Origin: Candidatus Poribacteria bacterium
GTDB taxonomy: Bacteria > Poribacteria > WGA-4E > WGA-3G
NCBI GenBank assembly: GCA_026702755.1
Contig: JAPPBX010000101.1
Span: 1-55,927, forward strand
DNA: 55,927 nucleotides
Direction: 5' to 3'
Shown here: positions 35,929-44,801 of the stretch, one piece after another
How positions within the stretch are numbered: the first letter of the stretch is position 1
How the letters are laid out: every line of letters starts with the position of its first letter
The notes under the pieces: model-generated
Database searches by the model: none
What the model was told of the DNA's origin: nothing
Seen by the model: only the letters and a program-made list of their open reading frames with translations
Program-made: the position numbers and the translations under genes

Positions 35929-37023
35929 TTAACTACACGCCAACATCTTCAAACAGACCGGTGTCGGCACTTCTGCTACATCGCCTGTTGCGTTCAATTC
36001 GCCAGTTTCAGCGTCAATTGCGAACGTGACGACCGTATCTGTCTGCTGATTGGCAGCAAAGAGAAAGGTCCCCTCCGGATTCAGTCCAAAGTTCCGCGGT
36101 GCCTGTCCTTGTGTTGATTCATGACCGATGGAACTGAGCATCCCCGTTTCTTCATCAATCGCGCAGATAGCAATACTATCATGCCCACGGTTTGAACCAT
36201 ACAAGAACTTCCCAGAAGGATGGACGTGAATATCAGCGCAATGGCTGGTGCCATCAAAATCATCGGGAAGGGTGGGGATTGTCTGAAATTCAGTGAGTGT
36301 TTCTGCACTCGCGTCATACCGGAAAGCGGTGAAGGTAGAATCTATCTCGTTAATCACGTACGCGTATTGCTTATTCGGATGAAAATCGAAATGACGGGGG
36401 CCCGCGCCGGGCTGCACCCGTACCCACGGCTGCGTATTAGGCGTAAGCGTCCCATTTTTCGCATCCAATTGATAGATGAGTACTTTATCAAGCCCCAAAT
36501 CGGGTGAGAAGGCGTACCGATTGCCCGGATCGATCATAATTGCATGCGCGTGGGGTTCCATCTGCCGCTGTGGATTAACACTGGATCCCTGATGCTGAAC
36601 GAAGTCAGAGGCTTCGCTGAGTCTACCATCCGCCCCTATCAGGAAAGCAGTAACACTTCCACCGCCATAATTCGCCACGAGTAAACATTTACCAGTAGCA
36701 TCTACACTCAGATGACACGGGGCACCACCGCCAGTTGCTTGCTGGTTGAGATAACTAAGTTCCCCTGTTTCTTTGTGAATATAAAATGCCGTGACCGCGC
36801 CGCTATCTTTGCCTTCAAACTCACCAAGTTCGTTGACAGCAAAGAGATACTGTCCACTTGGGTGTATCTCCAAAAAAGAGGGATTTTCAACGCCTGTTAT
36901 CTTGCTACTGTATTCCAAGCCGCCAGTCGCGCCATCCAAGCGGTAGACATAAATCCCTTCGCTGTTTCCATGCGTGTAGGTGCCAACATAAACGAAATAG
37001 TCCTGGCTATTCTGTTGCGCCAT
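35929..37023 (-). CDS. Lactonase family beta-propeller protein (6-phosphogluconolactonase-like)
   Basis: A 364-residue seven-bladed propeller of the YbhE/Pgl type: FVYVGTYTHGNSEGIYVYRLD opens the first blade (first 12 residues FVYVGTYTHGNS), and blades repeat the pattern HPSGQYLFAVNELG, HPSGKFLYGSNRGHDS, NPEGTFLFAANQQTD. Members hydrolyse 6-phosphogluconolactone or other sugar lactones; here a sugar-acid pathway beside sulfatases and dehydrogenases is plausible. ATG 37023 follows AAGGAGA; an upstream TTG at 37029 is less likely. No signal peptide. Confidence 0.9.
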   Translation of the reverse strand: MAQQNSQDYFVYVGTYTHGNSEGIYVYRLDGATGGLEYSSKITGVENPSFLEIHPSGQYLFAVNELGEFEGKDSGAVTAFYIHKETGELSYLNQQATGGGAPCHLSVDATGKCLLVANYGGGSVTAFLIGADGRLSEASDFVQHQGSSVNPQRQMEPHAHAIMIDPGNRYAFSPDLGLDKVLIYQLDAKNGTLTPNTQPWVRVQPGAGPRHFDFHPNKQYAYVINEIDSTFTAFRYDASAETLTEFQTIPTLPDDFDGTSHCADIHVHPSGKFLYGSNRGHDSIAICAIDEETGMLSSIGHESTQGQAPRNFGLNPEGTFLFAANQQTDTVVTFAIDAETGELNATGDVAEVPTPVCLKMLACS

Positions 37024-37037
37024 TATCAATAATCTCC

Positions 37038-38648
37038 TTACGAAATTTTTAGATGAATCGTTCTCTCTTCACTTTCACGATAACCAATGCGAATCGCTTT
37101 CGCTCTTATGCTTATTTCGCCCTTTGGTAGACGTAGTGGATCGGTATACAGCTGCCAATGAGGCTCCTCTCCTTGCTCCGTTGTGTAGGCAATAGATGCC
37201 CCTTGCGTGGAGCAGTGAAGTTGTAAAACAAGCGGAGCTACCCATTCACTCACCCTATGCGCGACCTCTGTGCCGGGATGTTCGGCGTTAATTGGAATAA
37301 AAATCGGAGCTGCCGTTTGTGGCTGTGTACCATCAGGGTACCACGTTGCAACCATCTGCTCTTCGGGTATATTTCCCATGTCTCCAAATTCGGACTGCCA
37401 CCCTGTTAATGCGCCGCGCATCCGTTCCAGTACATCTTGATGTTCAGGGTCCGCTGCTAAATTGTTGAGTTCATATCGGTCGTTTTCGGTATCATAGAGT
37501 TCTTCAGCGGGGCGTGGGGAACGGAACATCACCGCTTGATCGCCCTCCAATTCGCCTGCTGCATATAACCGCCACATCTCCTGCATGACTGGGTGCCGAT
37601 TGCGATAGGGGATCCAGAGGAGATACGGTTTTTCGGGATAATAATTTTTGAGGTATTTATACCGTTTATCACGAACAGCGCGGACCATATCGTAGGATTC
37701 ATCGTAGCGGTCGCGCGTCGCAAAAATATAGTCGCGTTCAATCGTCTGTGGACCGAGGAAAGGCTGTCCCTGCAGATGTTCCGGTGCCTGCACGCCACAG
37801 AGCGAAAGCACCGTTGGCCCGAGGTCAATCAGACTCACCAGCTGTTCTGTGGCACTGCCGGGACTCAGCGTGCCGGGCCAGCGGACAATCAACGGTATAC
37901 GGATGCCAGCGTCATAGGGCCACCGTTTTCCACGCGGGAGCCCTTCACCGTGATCGCTCCAGAGGAAGACGATGGTATTCTCTGCAAGCCCATCCTCCTC
38001 CAACTGATCCAACAGTTCACCGACGCGTGCATCGGCAGTTGCAAGATTATCGTATTGGCGCGCTAACGCCTGCCTCGCTTTCGGCGTGTTGGGTAGGTAA
38101 GGGGGTAACTGCACATCATCTGGATTCGTGGTTGTGGTCAACGGACGATCCTCGCGTTCCCACATCCCGCTTTCATGCGTAACGCCCGGATTGAAAACGG
38201 AGAAGAAAGGCTGTCCCGTTTCACGATTTCGCCAATGCGCGGTGTTGTTAGTCTCATCCCATGCTGTGATTGGCGGTGTGAACTGATAATCGGTTTTGCT
38301 ATTGTTCGTGCAGTAATAGCCCGCGCCTCTGAGATATTCGGTGAATGTTTTGACGTAAGGCGGCGGCACAGCGGAATACGGTGTTGGCATATCAGGCGTG
38401 TTTTGGTTCGTATGTGTCGTCCGCATGTGGTGTGTACCGATAGAGGTCTGGTACATGCCGGTGATGATTGCGGAACGGCTGGGTGCACAGACACCAGCGG
38501 TCGAAAACGCATTCGGAAACCGACATCCGCCTGCAGCGAGGCGATCAATATTTGGCGTGCGGGCGATTGGGTCTCCGTAACAACCGAATCGCGGTGTTGT
38601 ATCCTCTAAAGATATCCAAAGAATGTTCGGGCGATCTGGTGTGTTCAT
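37038..38648 (-). CDS. Sulfatase with C-terminal beta domain (tandem copy A)
   Basis: A 536-residue type I sulfatase with motif C54-A-P-S-R58, giving formylglycine at C54. NILWISLEDTTPRFGCYGD carries N-terminal metal ligands and FLWSDHGEGLPRGKRWPYD the second metal site. The last 90 residues (LHCSTQGASIAYTTEQGE ... ISIRAKAIRIGY) look like the CHB_HEX_C beta domain found at the ends of some glycosidases and sulfatases. No signal peptide. It is the downstream partner of a nearly colinear paralogue; the gap between the two is 80 bp. The substrate is not deducible; heparan or other sulfated glycans are only analogies. Confidence 0.92.
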   Translation of the reverse strand: MNTPDRPNILWISLEDTTPRFGCYGDPIARTPNIDRLAAGGCRFPNAFSTAGVCAPSRSAIITGMYQTSIGTHHMRTTHTNQNTPDMPTPYSAVPPPYVKTFTEYLRGAGYYCTNNSKTDYQFTPPITAWDETNNTAHWRNRETGQPFFSVFNPGVTHESGMWEREDRPLTTTTNPDDVQLPPYLPNTPKARQALARQYDNLATADARVGELLDQLEEDGLAENTIVFLWSDHGEGLPRGKRWPYDAGIRIPLIVRWPGTLSPGSATEQLVSLIDLGPTVLSLCGVQAPEHLQGQPFLGPQTIERDYIFATRDRYDESYDMVRAVRDKRYKYLKNYYPEKPYLLWIPYRNRHPVMQEMWRLYAAGELEGDQAVMFRSPRPAEELYDTENDRYELNNLAADPEHQDVLERMRGALTGWQSEFGDMGNIPEEQMVATWYPDGTQPQTAAPIFIPINAEHPGTEVAHRVSEWVAPLVLQLHCSTQGASIAYTTEQGEEPHWQLYTDPLRLPKGEISIRAKAIRIGYRESEERTIHLKIS

Positions 38649-38728
38649 TATGACTCCCTATTTTTGACAAGATTATACCTCAAACAGCGGTTTAAGTCAA
38701 TAAGGTCGTCCAAGCATTCAGGGGGCAT

Positions 38729-40339
38729 TTAGTTGTCTAAAACTGTGAATTTTAGAGATTTTTCGTCGCTCTCTTTGTACCCGATCCGAATTGCTTTTGC
38801 TCTTATAACGGTTTCGCCTTTCGGTAAACGCAAAGGTTCTGTATACAACTGCCATCGGACATCTTGACCTTGTTCGGTTGTATACGCAATTGAGGCACCT
38901 TGTGTTGAACAGTAGAGTTGCAGAAGCAGCGGTGCGTCCCATTCTCCATCTTCATGAGCAGGCTCCACGCCGGAGTTAGACGCGTTAATCGGAATGAAAA
39001 GTGGTGATGCCGTTTGTGGTTGGGTGCCATTAGGATACCATGTCGCCACCATTTCTTCTTCAGATATATTCCCCATATCCCCGAATTCCGTTTGCCATCC
39101 TGTCAACGTTTCTTGCATCCGTTTAAGCACATTTGCGTATGCTGCATTCTCTGCTAAGTTGTTGAGTTCATACGTGTCATTTTCCACATCATAGAGTTCT
39201 TCAGTGGGGCACGGTGATTGGAACATGACCAATTGGTCTCCCTCTAATTTGCCTTCGGTATGAAGTCGCCACATCTCCTGCATCACGGGATGGCTATTGC
39301 GGTAAGGATCCCAGTGGAGATACGATTTTTCGGGATAATAATTTCGGATGTATTTATACTTTTTATCGCGTACAGCACGCAACATGTGATACGATAAATC
39401 AAGGCGGTCGCGCGTCGCAAAAATATATTCACGTTCTACTTTTTGTGGTCCAAGGAAGGGTTGCCCTTGTAGGTGCTGCGGTGCTTGAACGTCACATAAC
39501 GAAAGCACAGTGGGACCGAGGTCAATCAAACTCACCAATTGATCACTTTCACTGCCTGGATTAAGTTCTTCGTGCCAACGCACAATCAACGGAATTCGGA
39601 TCCCCGCATCATAGGGCCAACGTTTACCGCGTGGGAGTCCTTCACCGTGATCGCTCCAGAGAAAAACAATAGTATTCTCTGCAAGTCCATCTTCTTCGAG
39701 TTGATCTAACAACTCTCCGACACGTGCATCAGCAGTGGCGAGGTTATCGTACTGTCGAGCCAATGCGGCACGAGCTTTAGGTGTATCTGGTAAATAAGGA
39801 GGTAATTCCACGTCATCTGGGTTCGTAGTCAGTGGACGATCTTCCCTTTCCCACATACCGCTTTCGTGTGTAACGATTGGGTTAAAAACGGAAAAGAAGG
39901 GTTGCCCTTCCGCACGATTTCGCCAGTGCCCTTGATTGCTATTGTCATCCCACGCTGTGATAGGTGGTGTAAACTGGTAGTCTGTTTTACTATTGTTGGT
40001 GCAATAATAGCCTGCCCCTCTCAGGTATTCGGTGAAGGTTTTCACATAAGGTGGCGGAACAACAGAATACGGCGTAGGTAGGTCAGGTGTACTTTCGTGT
40101 GTATGCGTTGTCCGATGGTGATGTGTTCCAATGGAAGTCTGATACATACCGGTGATAATAGCGGAACGACTTGGTGAACAGACACCGGCTGTTGAAAAGG
40201 CATTTGGAAACCGACATCCACCTGCAGCGAGGCGGTCAATATTTGGGGTACGGGCGATGAGGTCGCCATAGCAACCGAAACGCGGCGTTGTATCTTCTAA
40301 AGATATCCAAAGGATATTCGGACGATCTGGTGTGCTCAT
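38729..40339 (-). CDS. Sulfatase with C-terminal beta domain (tandem copy B)
   Basis: A 536-residue paralogue of the neighbouring sulfatase, aligning without large gaps over its whole length. Motif C54-S-P-S-R58 is intact, as are the metal-site segments ISLEDTTPRFGCYGD and WSDHGEGLPRG. Differences are scattered, with the divergence highest in residues about 320-420 and in the last ten residues. It lacks a signal peptide. Transcription would start here and run into copy A. A tandem duplication with both active sites kept suggests selection for dosage or for different substrates. Confidence 0.92.
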   Translation of the reverse strand: MSTPDRPNILWISLEDTTPRFGCYGDLIARTPNIDRLAAGGCRFPNAFSTAGVCSPSRSAIITGMYQTSIGTHHHRTTHTHESTPDLPTPYSVVPPPYVKTFTEYLRGAGYYCTNNSKTDYQFTPPITAWDDNSNQGHWRNRAEGQPFFSVFNPIVTHESGMWEREDRPLTTNPDDVELPPYLPDTPKARAALARQYDNLATADARVGELLDQLEEDGLAENTIVFLWSDHGEGLPRGKRWPYDAGIRIPLIVRWHEELNPGSESDQLVSLIDLGPTVLSLCDVQAPQHLQGQPFLGPQKVEREYIFATRDRLDLSYHMLRAVRDKKYKYIRNYYPEKSYLHWDPYRNSHPVMQEMWRLHTEGKLEGDQLVMFQSPCPTEELYDVENDTYELNNLAENAAYANVLKRMQETLTGWQTEFGDMGNISEEEMVATWYPNGTQPQTASPLFIPINASNSGVEPAHEDGEWDAPLLLQLYCSTQGASIAYTTEQGQDVRWQLYTEPLRLPKGETVIRAKAIRIGYKESDEKSLKFTVLDN

Positions 40340-40369
40340 TCTTACTCCCTGTTGCAGTGATTTAATGTT

Positions 40370-41206
40370 TTAGTGCCAACATCCCTCTGTATACGCCTCG
40401 CGATCAAATAACTTCTGGCGGAACGGTGTTGCCTGCGCCATCCATTCCCCAGGGATTTCCTGCGTGTAGCGATGCGGCGGTCCTGCCTCTTTAAAGATAT
40501 CTATGGCGAAGATGCGATACAGCTGCGCGGAATCCACAGGTTTCGCCTCCACCGCGTGGAAAATACGGGCGTTAATATAAACCATGCTACCCGGTGGCAA
40601 GTCAAGCCGTTTCTCTTCAAGTTTGCGTCCAGCTTCTTCGTCGAAATCGCCTGCGAGCATCCGTTCTGGTGTTGCCTCTTTCGTCGGTGCCACCTTGTGG
40701 CTGCCGGGGATAACTTTGAGATTTCGATCGCCGCGTGTAAAACCGTTCGGATAGTATAGAATCTGTATATAGTAATTGTCACGCTCTGCGAGGTTAATGG
40801 GATTCTCATGCTTCCAATGGTGATGGTCCTGGTGGAATCCAAGTGGACCGATCCCTTGGGGGGCGATGTTGAGTGCGGAGTGGCAGAAGTGGTACGCGTC
40901 TCCGATAGTTGCGCATATCAATGCCGTAATGAAGGGGTCGTCAATAAGCCGATCACTGTATTCACCGCGATCGTTCCATGGACGAATAAAGTAAGAGCGT
41001 TCTTGTGCGTCGCCGTTGTTCAGTGCCTCAATATACTGACGCGTCGGTTCAAAACGCTGCGTGATTTCCTCGATCAGACCTTCTCTTCCATCGTCCGTGA
41101 ATACATCTGGATAAGCGATATAACCTTCGTTATGGAAAGAATCGATATCCGCTTGCGATGGACCAGACAATCGGAAAAGTGAATCAAGTATAGTAGTAGT
41201 TTCCAT
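40370..41206 (-). CDS. Phytanoyl-CoA dioxygenase (PhyH) family protein
   Basis: A 278-residue Fe(II)/2-oxoglutarate oxygenase. Triad H125-x-D127 (GFHQDHHHW) and H217 (RIFHAVEAK), R231 as likely 2-oxoglutarate contact. The extra HHHW after the metal motif is distinctive. It lies 30 nt upstream of the sulfatase pair on the same strand, so co-expression with sulfate-ester removal is likely, perhaps on a common substrate. Confidence 0.9.
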   Translation of the reverse strand: METTTILDSLFRLSGPSQADIDSFHNEGYIAYPDVFTDDGREGLIEEITQRFEPTRQYIEALNNGDAQERSYFIRPWNDRGEYSDRLIDDPFITALICATIGDAYHFCHSALNIAPQGIGPLGFHQDHHHWKHENPINLAERDNYYIQILYYPNGFTRGDRNLKVIPGSHKVAPTKEATPERMLAGDFDEEAGRKLEEKRLDLPPGSMVYINARIFHAVEAKPVDSAQLYRIFAIDIFKEAGPPHRYTQEIPGEWMAQATPFRQKLFDREAYTEGCWH

Positions 41207-41284
41207 AACCGTCTCTCCCTAGACAATTTGCAGTTGCGTTCCCCAGGTTTCTATAAGTTTTAAATGAAACCGTGGCCATTCCGT

Positions 41285-42016
41285 TTAAATCTCTCCAGAA
41301 ACGCTGTCAGTTGTTGCAAAATCCCCGGAATGGTATTCCAATTGCTTGGCGACAATAGCCTTCAAAATCTGAACGATGCATTCAGCTTCAAAAATCCCAT
41401 TATATACTTGCGAAAATTCAACGGTAAACGTCGGTTTTTCTGTTTTAATGCCATCAACGGTGCCATGAACGAACGTCCAACTTTCAGAGACAGTGTAACA
41501 CCCAAAAATTTCTTGACTGTCTATAGATGCAGTCTTAGTTGGTTGCGAATTTGTTCCACTTGTCCAATTGAGCCATGCGGCAGCGAGCATTTCACCGTAG
41601 AGTTGGATCTGTGGATCGGATGAATGAATCCCGCGTTTTGCCTCATGCACAATGAGATAGGGCTGTTGCGGCTTTCCTGCTGCAGCGGGTGCGAGCGCAC
41701 CATCCGCCTCACCTTCGAGTTGAAAAGAAGGGTAGATGGCTTTCAGAGGGATGCCCGCCCAAGCTTGAACATAAGTCTGCTCTGCTAATACCAAAAGTGG
41801 GTAGATAGCACGCGCCCAGAGTGTGGCTTCGTTCATCACCACCAAGTCCCGTTCTCGCAAAATTGATTTGAGATAGTCAATTTGGGTATCCTCTGCGGGC
41901 GTTAATCCGTACTTCTGCATGTTCTCCCATTTGTCAGATACACCTACTTGTATGCGGAGGGTTACAAGTGTCCTGAGTGTTTCCTCGGACAACTGTGACA
42001 AACTATAGGTTTCCAT
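41285..42016 (-). CDS. PD-(D/E)XK nuclease-like domain protein
   Basis: A 243-residue soluble protein. The central region shows the order expected for a restriction-endonuclease-like core: an acidic strand EGEADGAL (E101 to D105), a second strand LIVHEAKRG with E125-x-K127, and a following helix DPQIQLYGEMLAAAW with a conserved-looking glutamine. The flanking N-terminal helical part (1-90) and C-terminal strand region are unassigned. The assignment is by motif only. It sits between a PhyH gene and a sulfatase gene on the same strand without obvious partner such as a methylase or toxin-antitoxin gene. Confidence 0.62.
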   Translation of the reverse strand: METYSLSQLSEETLRTLVTLRIQVGVSDKWENMQKYGLTPAEDTQIDYLKSILRERDLVVMNEATLWARAIYPLLVLAEQTYVQAWAGIPLKAIYPSFQLEGEADGALAPAAAGKPQQPYLIVHEAKRGIHSSDPQIQLYGEMLAAAWLNWTSGTNSQPTKTASIDSQEIFGCYTVSESWTFVHGTVDGIKTEKPTFTVEFSQVYNGIFEAECIVQILKAIVAKQLEYHSGDFATTDSVSGEI

Positions 42017-42047
42017 ACGCTAAAACCTCCTATCTTACTATCCTCTT

Positions 42048-43520
42048 TCACATGCAGCTGTGTCCATCCTGTTTAAATCTCTCCAGTAGTGTTGTCAACC
42101 GTTCCACGATCTCTGGATGCGTTTCCCATACATTGTTCGTTTCGCCCGGATCCTCATAGATTTGATACAGTTGTCCTGGAACATCCGGTTTGGGACCCCC
42201 ATCACGAGGTGGAGGCCAGCCACCTGAACCTTGCGTCCCTAAAATCAATTTCCATTCACCGTGTCGTATAGAGAAAACGCCGGTGCTGGAGTGATGCACG
42301 ATAGCCTCTCGCAAAGGATTCTCTATCTCTTCACCTAACAGCGCGGGTAAGATATTACAACTATCCTGCCCCGCATCGTCAGGAACTTCGGTGCCGACAA
42401 TAGCGGCGCACGTCGCCATCAGATCCGTGAGACAGGTTAGCGCGTCGGTTTCGGTATTCGGCGCAATGACACCGGGCCAGCGTGCAATTAATGGTTCGCG
42501 GTGTCCACCTTCCCATATATGCGCCTTGTAGCCACGCCAGTCACCACACGACTTGTGGTCATAGAGATGGTATGGCATCGGGCTATTGTCGTCTTGGATT
42601 CGGTCGCCGGGCAGTGCCCCGTTATCGCTCGTGACGAAGATGAGTGTTTCATCGGTTTTACCAGTGCGTTCTAAGGCATCCATTACTTTACCTACCATCC
42701 AATCGACAAGCCACACCAAATCGCCACGAGGACCGGCACTGCTCTTGCCGCGTGCAAAGTCTGGCACGACTGCTTCTGTACAAGGTTCGTGCGGTGCGGA
42801 GGGGGTCAGGTAAAGGAAGAAAGGGGCATCCGCATCGGCTTGTCCCTCAATATATTCAACCGCTTTCTGCGCTATAATAGGATCTGCGTCTTTATGCTCC
42901 CACCCTGGGGTCATCATTCCCGGACGGCTTGTGAACTCCGGCACCTCATGATAGACGCTTGGGACCTCGACAAACGTATCATTCTCAATGAAACCGTAAG
43001 GGGGTTGGCAGGTTGGGCAACCGGAATTTCCGTAAAAATAGTCGAAACCAATATCTACTGGACCACCGGTCAATGGTGCAGTGAAATTGATATGTTCCTC
43101 CAACTCGCGTCCTGCGTTCTGCCACGGCAGCGGCGCATTGAAATCGAAGTCGTATCCCGATACCGTCGAGAATCCGAGTCCCAAATGCCATTTACCGACG
43201 CATGCAGTGTTGTAACCCGCATCCTTCAGCAGTCCCGGAACTGTCAAGCGTTCAGGTTCAATAAGGGGAGGCTCATATCCGTAAAGCACGCCGTGTTTGA
43301 GACGACTTCGCCAGCAGTAGCGTCCAGTTAAGATCCCGTATCGTGTGGGTGTACAGACTGCGGAGGGGGAGTGCGCATCGGTGAAACGAATCCCTTCCTG
43401 TGCGAGTTTATCCATGTTTGGGGTGGGAATCTTTGAATCGGGGTTATAGCAGCCGACATCACCGTATCCCATATCGTCTGCCATGATAAAGACAATGTTT
43501 GGAGAGGTATGTGTATCCAT
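42048..43520 (-). CDS. Sulfatase, arylsulfatase A-like
   Basis: A 490-residue type I sulfatase with motif C56-T-P-T-R60 (the threonine variant), formylglycine at C56. It begins NIVFIMADDMGYGDVGCYNPD, quoted here as its metal-binding ADDMGYGD, and has FVTSDNGALPGDR and the C-terminal EHPEI. GRYCWRSRLKHGVLYGYEPPLI is typical of the GALNS/ARSA branch. No signal peptide. The neighbouring PD-(D/E)XK-like gene is 31 nt downstream. Probably hydrolyses a sulfated sugar; target unknown. Confidence 0.92.
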   Translation of the reverse strand: MDTHTSPNIVFIMADDMGYGDVGCYNPDSKIPTPNMDKLAQEGIRFTDAHSPSAVCTPTRYGILTGRYCWRSRLKHGVLYGYEPPLIEPERLTVPGLLKDAGYNTACVGKWHLGLGFSTVSGYDFDFNAPLPWQNAGRELEEHINFTAPLTGGPVDIGFDYFYGNSGCPTCQPPYGFIENDTFVEVPSVYHEVPEFTSRPGMMTPGWEHKDADPIIAQKAVEYIEGQADADAPFFLYLTPSAPHEPCTEAVVPDFARGKSSAGPRGDLVWLVDWMVGKVMDALERTGKTDETLIFVTSDNGALPGDRIQDDNSPMPYHLYDHKSCGDWRGYKAHIWEGGHREPLIARWPGVIAPNTETDALTCLTDLMATCAAIVGTEVPDDAGQDSCNILPALLGEEIENPLREAIVHHSSTGVFSIRHGEWKLILGTQGSGGWPPPRDGGPKPDVPGQLYQIYEDPGETNNVWETHPEIVERLTTLLERFKQDGHSCM

Positions 43521-43559
43521 TATGGTTCCTGAGAAATAGGTGGCGATGGAACATCGCGT

Positions 43560-44675
43560 CTATTGTAATTTCGCCTTTAATTCTGCAAGGTCTTTGTCGA
43601 TTGATGCGTCTTCTGCGTAGCTTGCAAATTCACGATGCAGTTTCACGTCCTTGAATTCAACATCCACTTCAGAAGCGGCTTTCGCTAAAGCGGCAGCTTC
43701 AGTTGCGTTTTGCTCCACTTTCCTGAGAATCTCGAAAGCCTTGCTATCTTGGAGTTCAGTTAATGCTTGGCGCAGATGTTCGTGGGCATCAACATTTGTG
43801 TGCTGTGCGATGACCTGATCCCTTTTTCTTTCTGTTTCCTCAGTTTTCTGCTGAAGTGTTTCAAAGAGTGTTGTAAGATGTCCAACAATTCGTTTCTGTT
43901 CTTCCCATTGGGTTTTGTAGCTGCTCGCGAGTTGTCGATACTCGTTGCGTTGTGCCAAATCTTCGCGGGCAAGGTCTTCGCGTCCGGCTTGGATAGCGAT
44001 GATCGCCCGCTCCTCACACCGTTCGGCTTGCACAATGGCACCTTCGTGAGCGTTCTGAAACTGTTTTTCAATGCCAATAGAGGCATCAACCTTCTGTTTT
44101 GCTTCCGAAAACCGATTTGTGATTTCATGAATAACATCGCCTAATACCTTTTCCAGATCCGTTGTCGCGGCTTTGGTTTTAACCTCAGACTTGGTTTCAC
44201 CCTCAGTTACAAATTCAACAGGTTTTGTGTCTAATTTGACAACAACTGTCTTGGCAAGTTTATCGCCCATCCGTTGTTTCTCTTTTCCTGTTGCAAACAG
44301 CCAGTCAACGGGTTGGAATATACCGGCAAAACGACGAACGAAGGCATCTTTGAAATTCGCGGGTTCTCCATCCTCCAGACGAATTGTCTGTAGCGATAAA
44401 AGTCCCTTTCCAAACCCGCCTCCCTTCTTGAATCCATCCATGAAAAACAGACCATATAACCACAAAACACCACTTAGGATCGCTATACTTATTGATGTCG
44501 TATCCGATGCGTTACGAAAGTTAAAGCCATCAAAAATTGTAAATAGGACGGGACCGCTAAGAAGTAAAAGGACTTGACAGAAACCCAAGAGTCCTATGTC
44601 TAATAAGAATGCACCCAGTCGAGCCCATCGGGATGCCAACTTGAACTGTTTTCCTGCAACCTTAATAATGGACAT
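43560..44675 (-). CDS. RDD membrane domain - PspA/IM30 coiled-coil fusion protein (paralogue 4)
   Basis: A 371-residue protein and the most diverged of four neighbouring paralogues. The N-terminal about 150 residues form an RDD-type membrane domain with two long hydrophobic segments and GFGKGLLSLQTIRLEDGEP ... GDKLAKTVVVK. Residues about 180-371 match PspA/IM30/Vipp1: DLEKVLGDVIHEITNRFSEAK, then long heptads around REDLAREDLAQRNEYRQLASSYKTQWEEQ (residues REDLAREDLAQRNEYR). It ends ASIDKDLAELKAKLQ, like the end of PspA. ATG 44675 follows AAGGAG; the open frame extends upstream. PspA proteins are ESCRT-III relatives that bind and remodel membranes; here the amphipathic membrane helix seems to be replaced by a membrane domain. 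The role is inferred. Confidence 0.87.
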   Translation of the reverse strand: MSIIKVAGKQFKLASRWARLGAFLLDIGLLGFCQVLLLLSGPVLFTIFDGFNFRNASDTTSISIAILSGVLWLYGLFFMDGFKKGGGFGKGLLSLQTIRLEDGEPANFKDAFVRRFAGIFQPVDWLFATGKEKQRMGDKLAKTVVVKLDTKPVEFVTEGETKSEVKTKAATTDLEKVLGDVIHEITNRFSEAKQKVDASIGIEKQFQNAHEGAIVQAERCEERAIIAIQAGREDLAREDLAQRNEYRQLASSYKTQWEEQKRIVGHLTTLFETLQQKTEETERKRDQVIAQHTNVDAHEHLRQALTELQDSKAFEILRKVEQNATEAAALAKAASEVDVEFKDVKLHREFASYAEDASIDKDLAELKAKLQ

Positions 44676-44801
44676 CGTCAGAAACTCCTTGTTCTCGCCC
44701 GGATGGATCCGCCTAATATACATCGTGAATCTTTTTTCTCAAAAAGATTCCTCCGTGACAGCCACACTACTTTTCTGTGAGTGTAACGACGGAGTTCATG
44801 T

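Noticed and set aside
37593-38066. Plus-strand ORFs opposite the sulfatase genes
   Set aside because: They mirror codon structure of the sulfatases and have no ribosome-binding site or domain.
41264-41623. Plus-strand ORF of 119 residues at 41264
   Set aside because: It is the complement of the PD-(D/E)XK-like gene and shows no independent coding signal.
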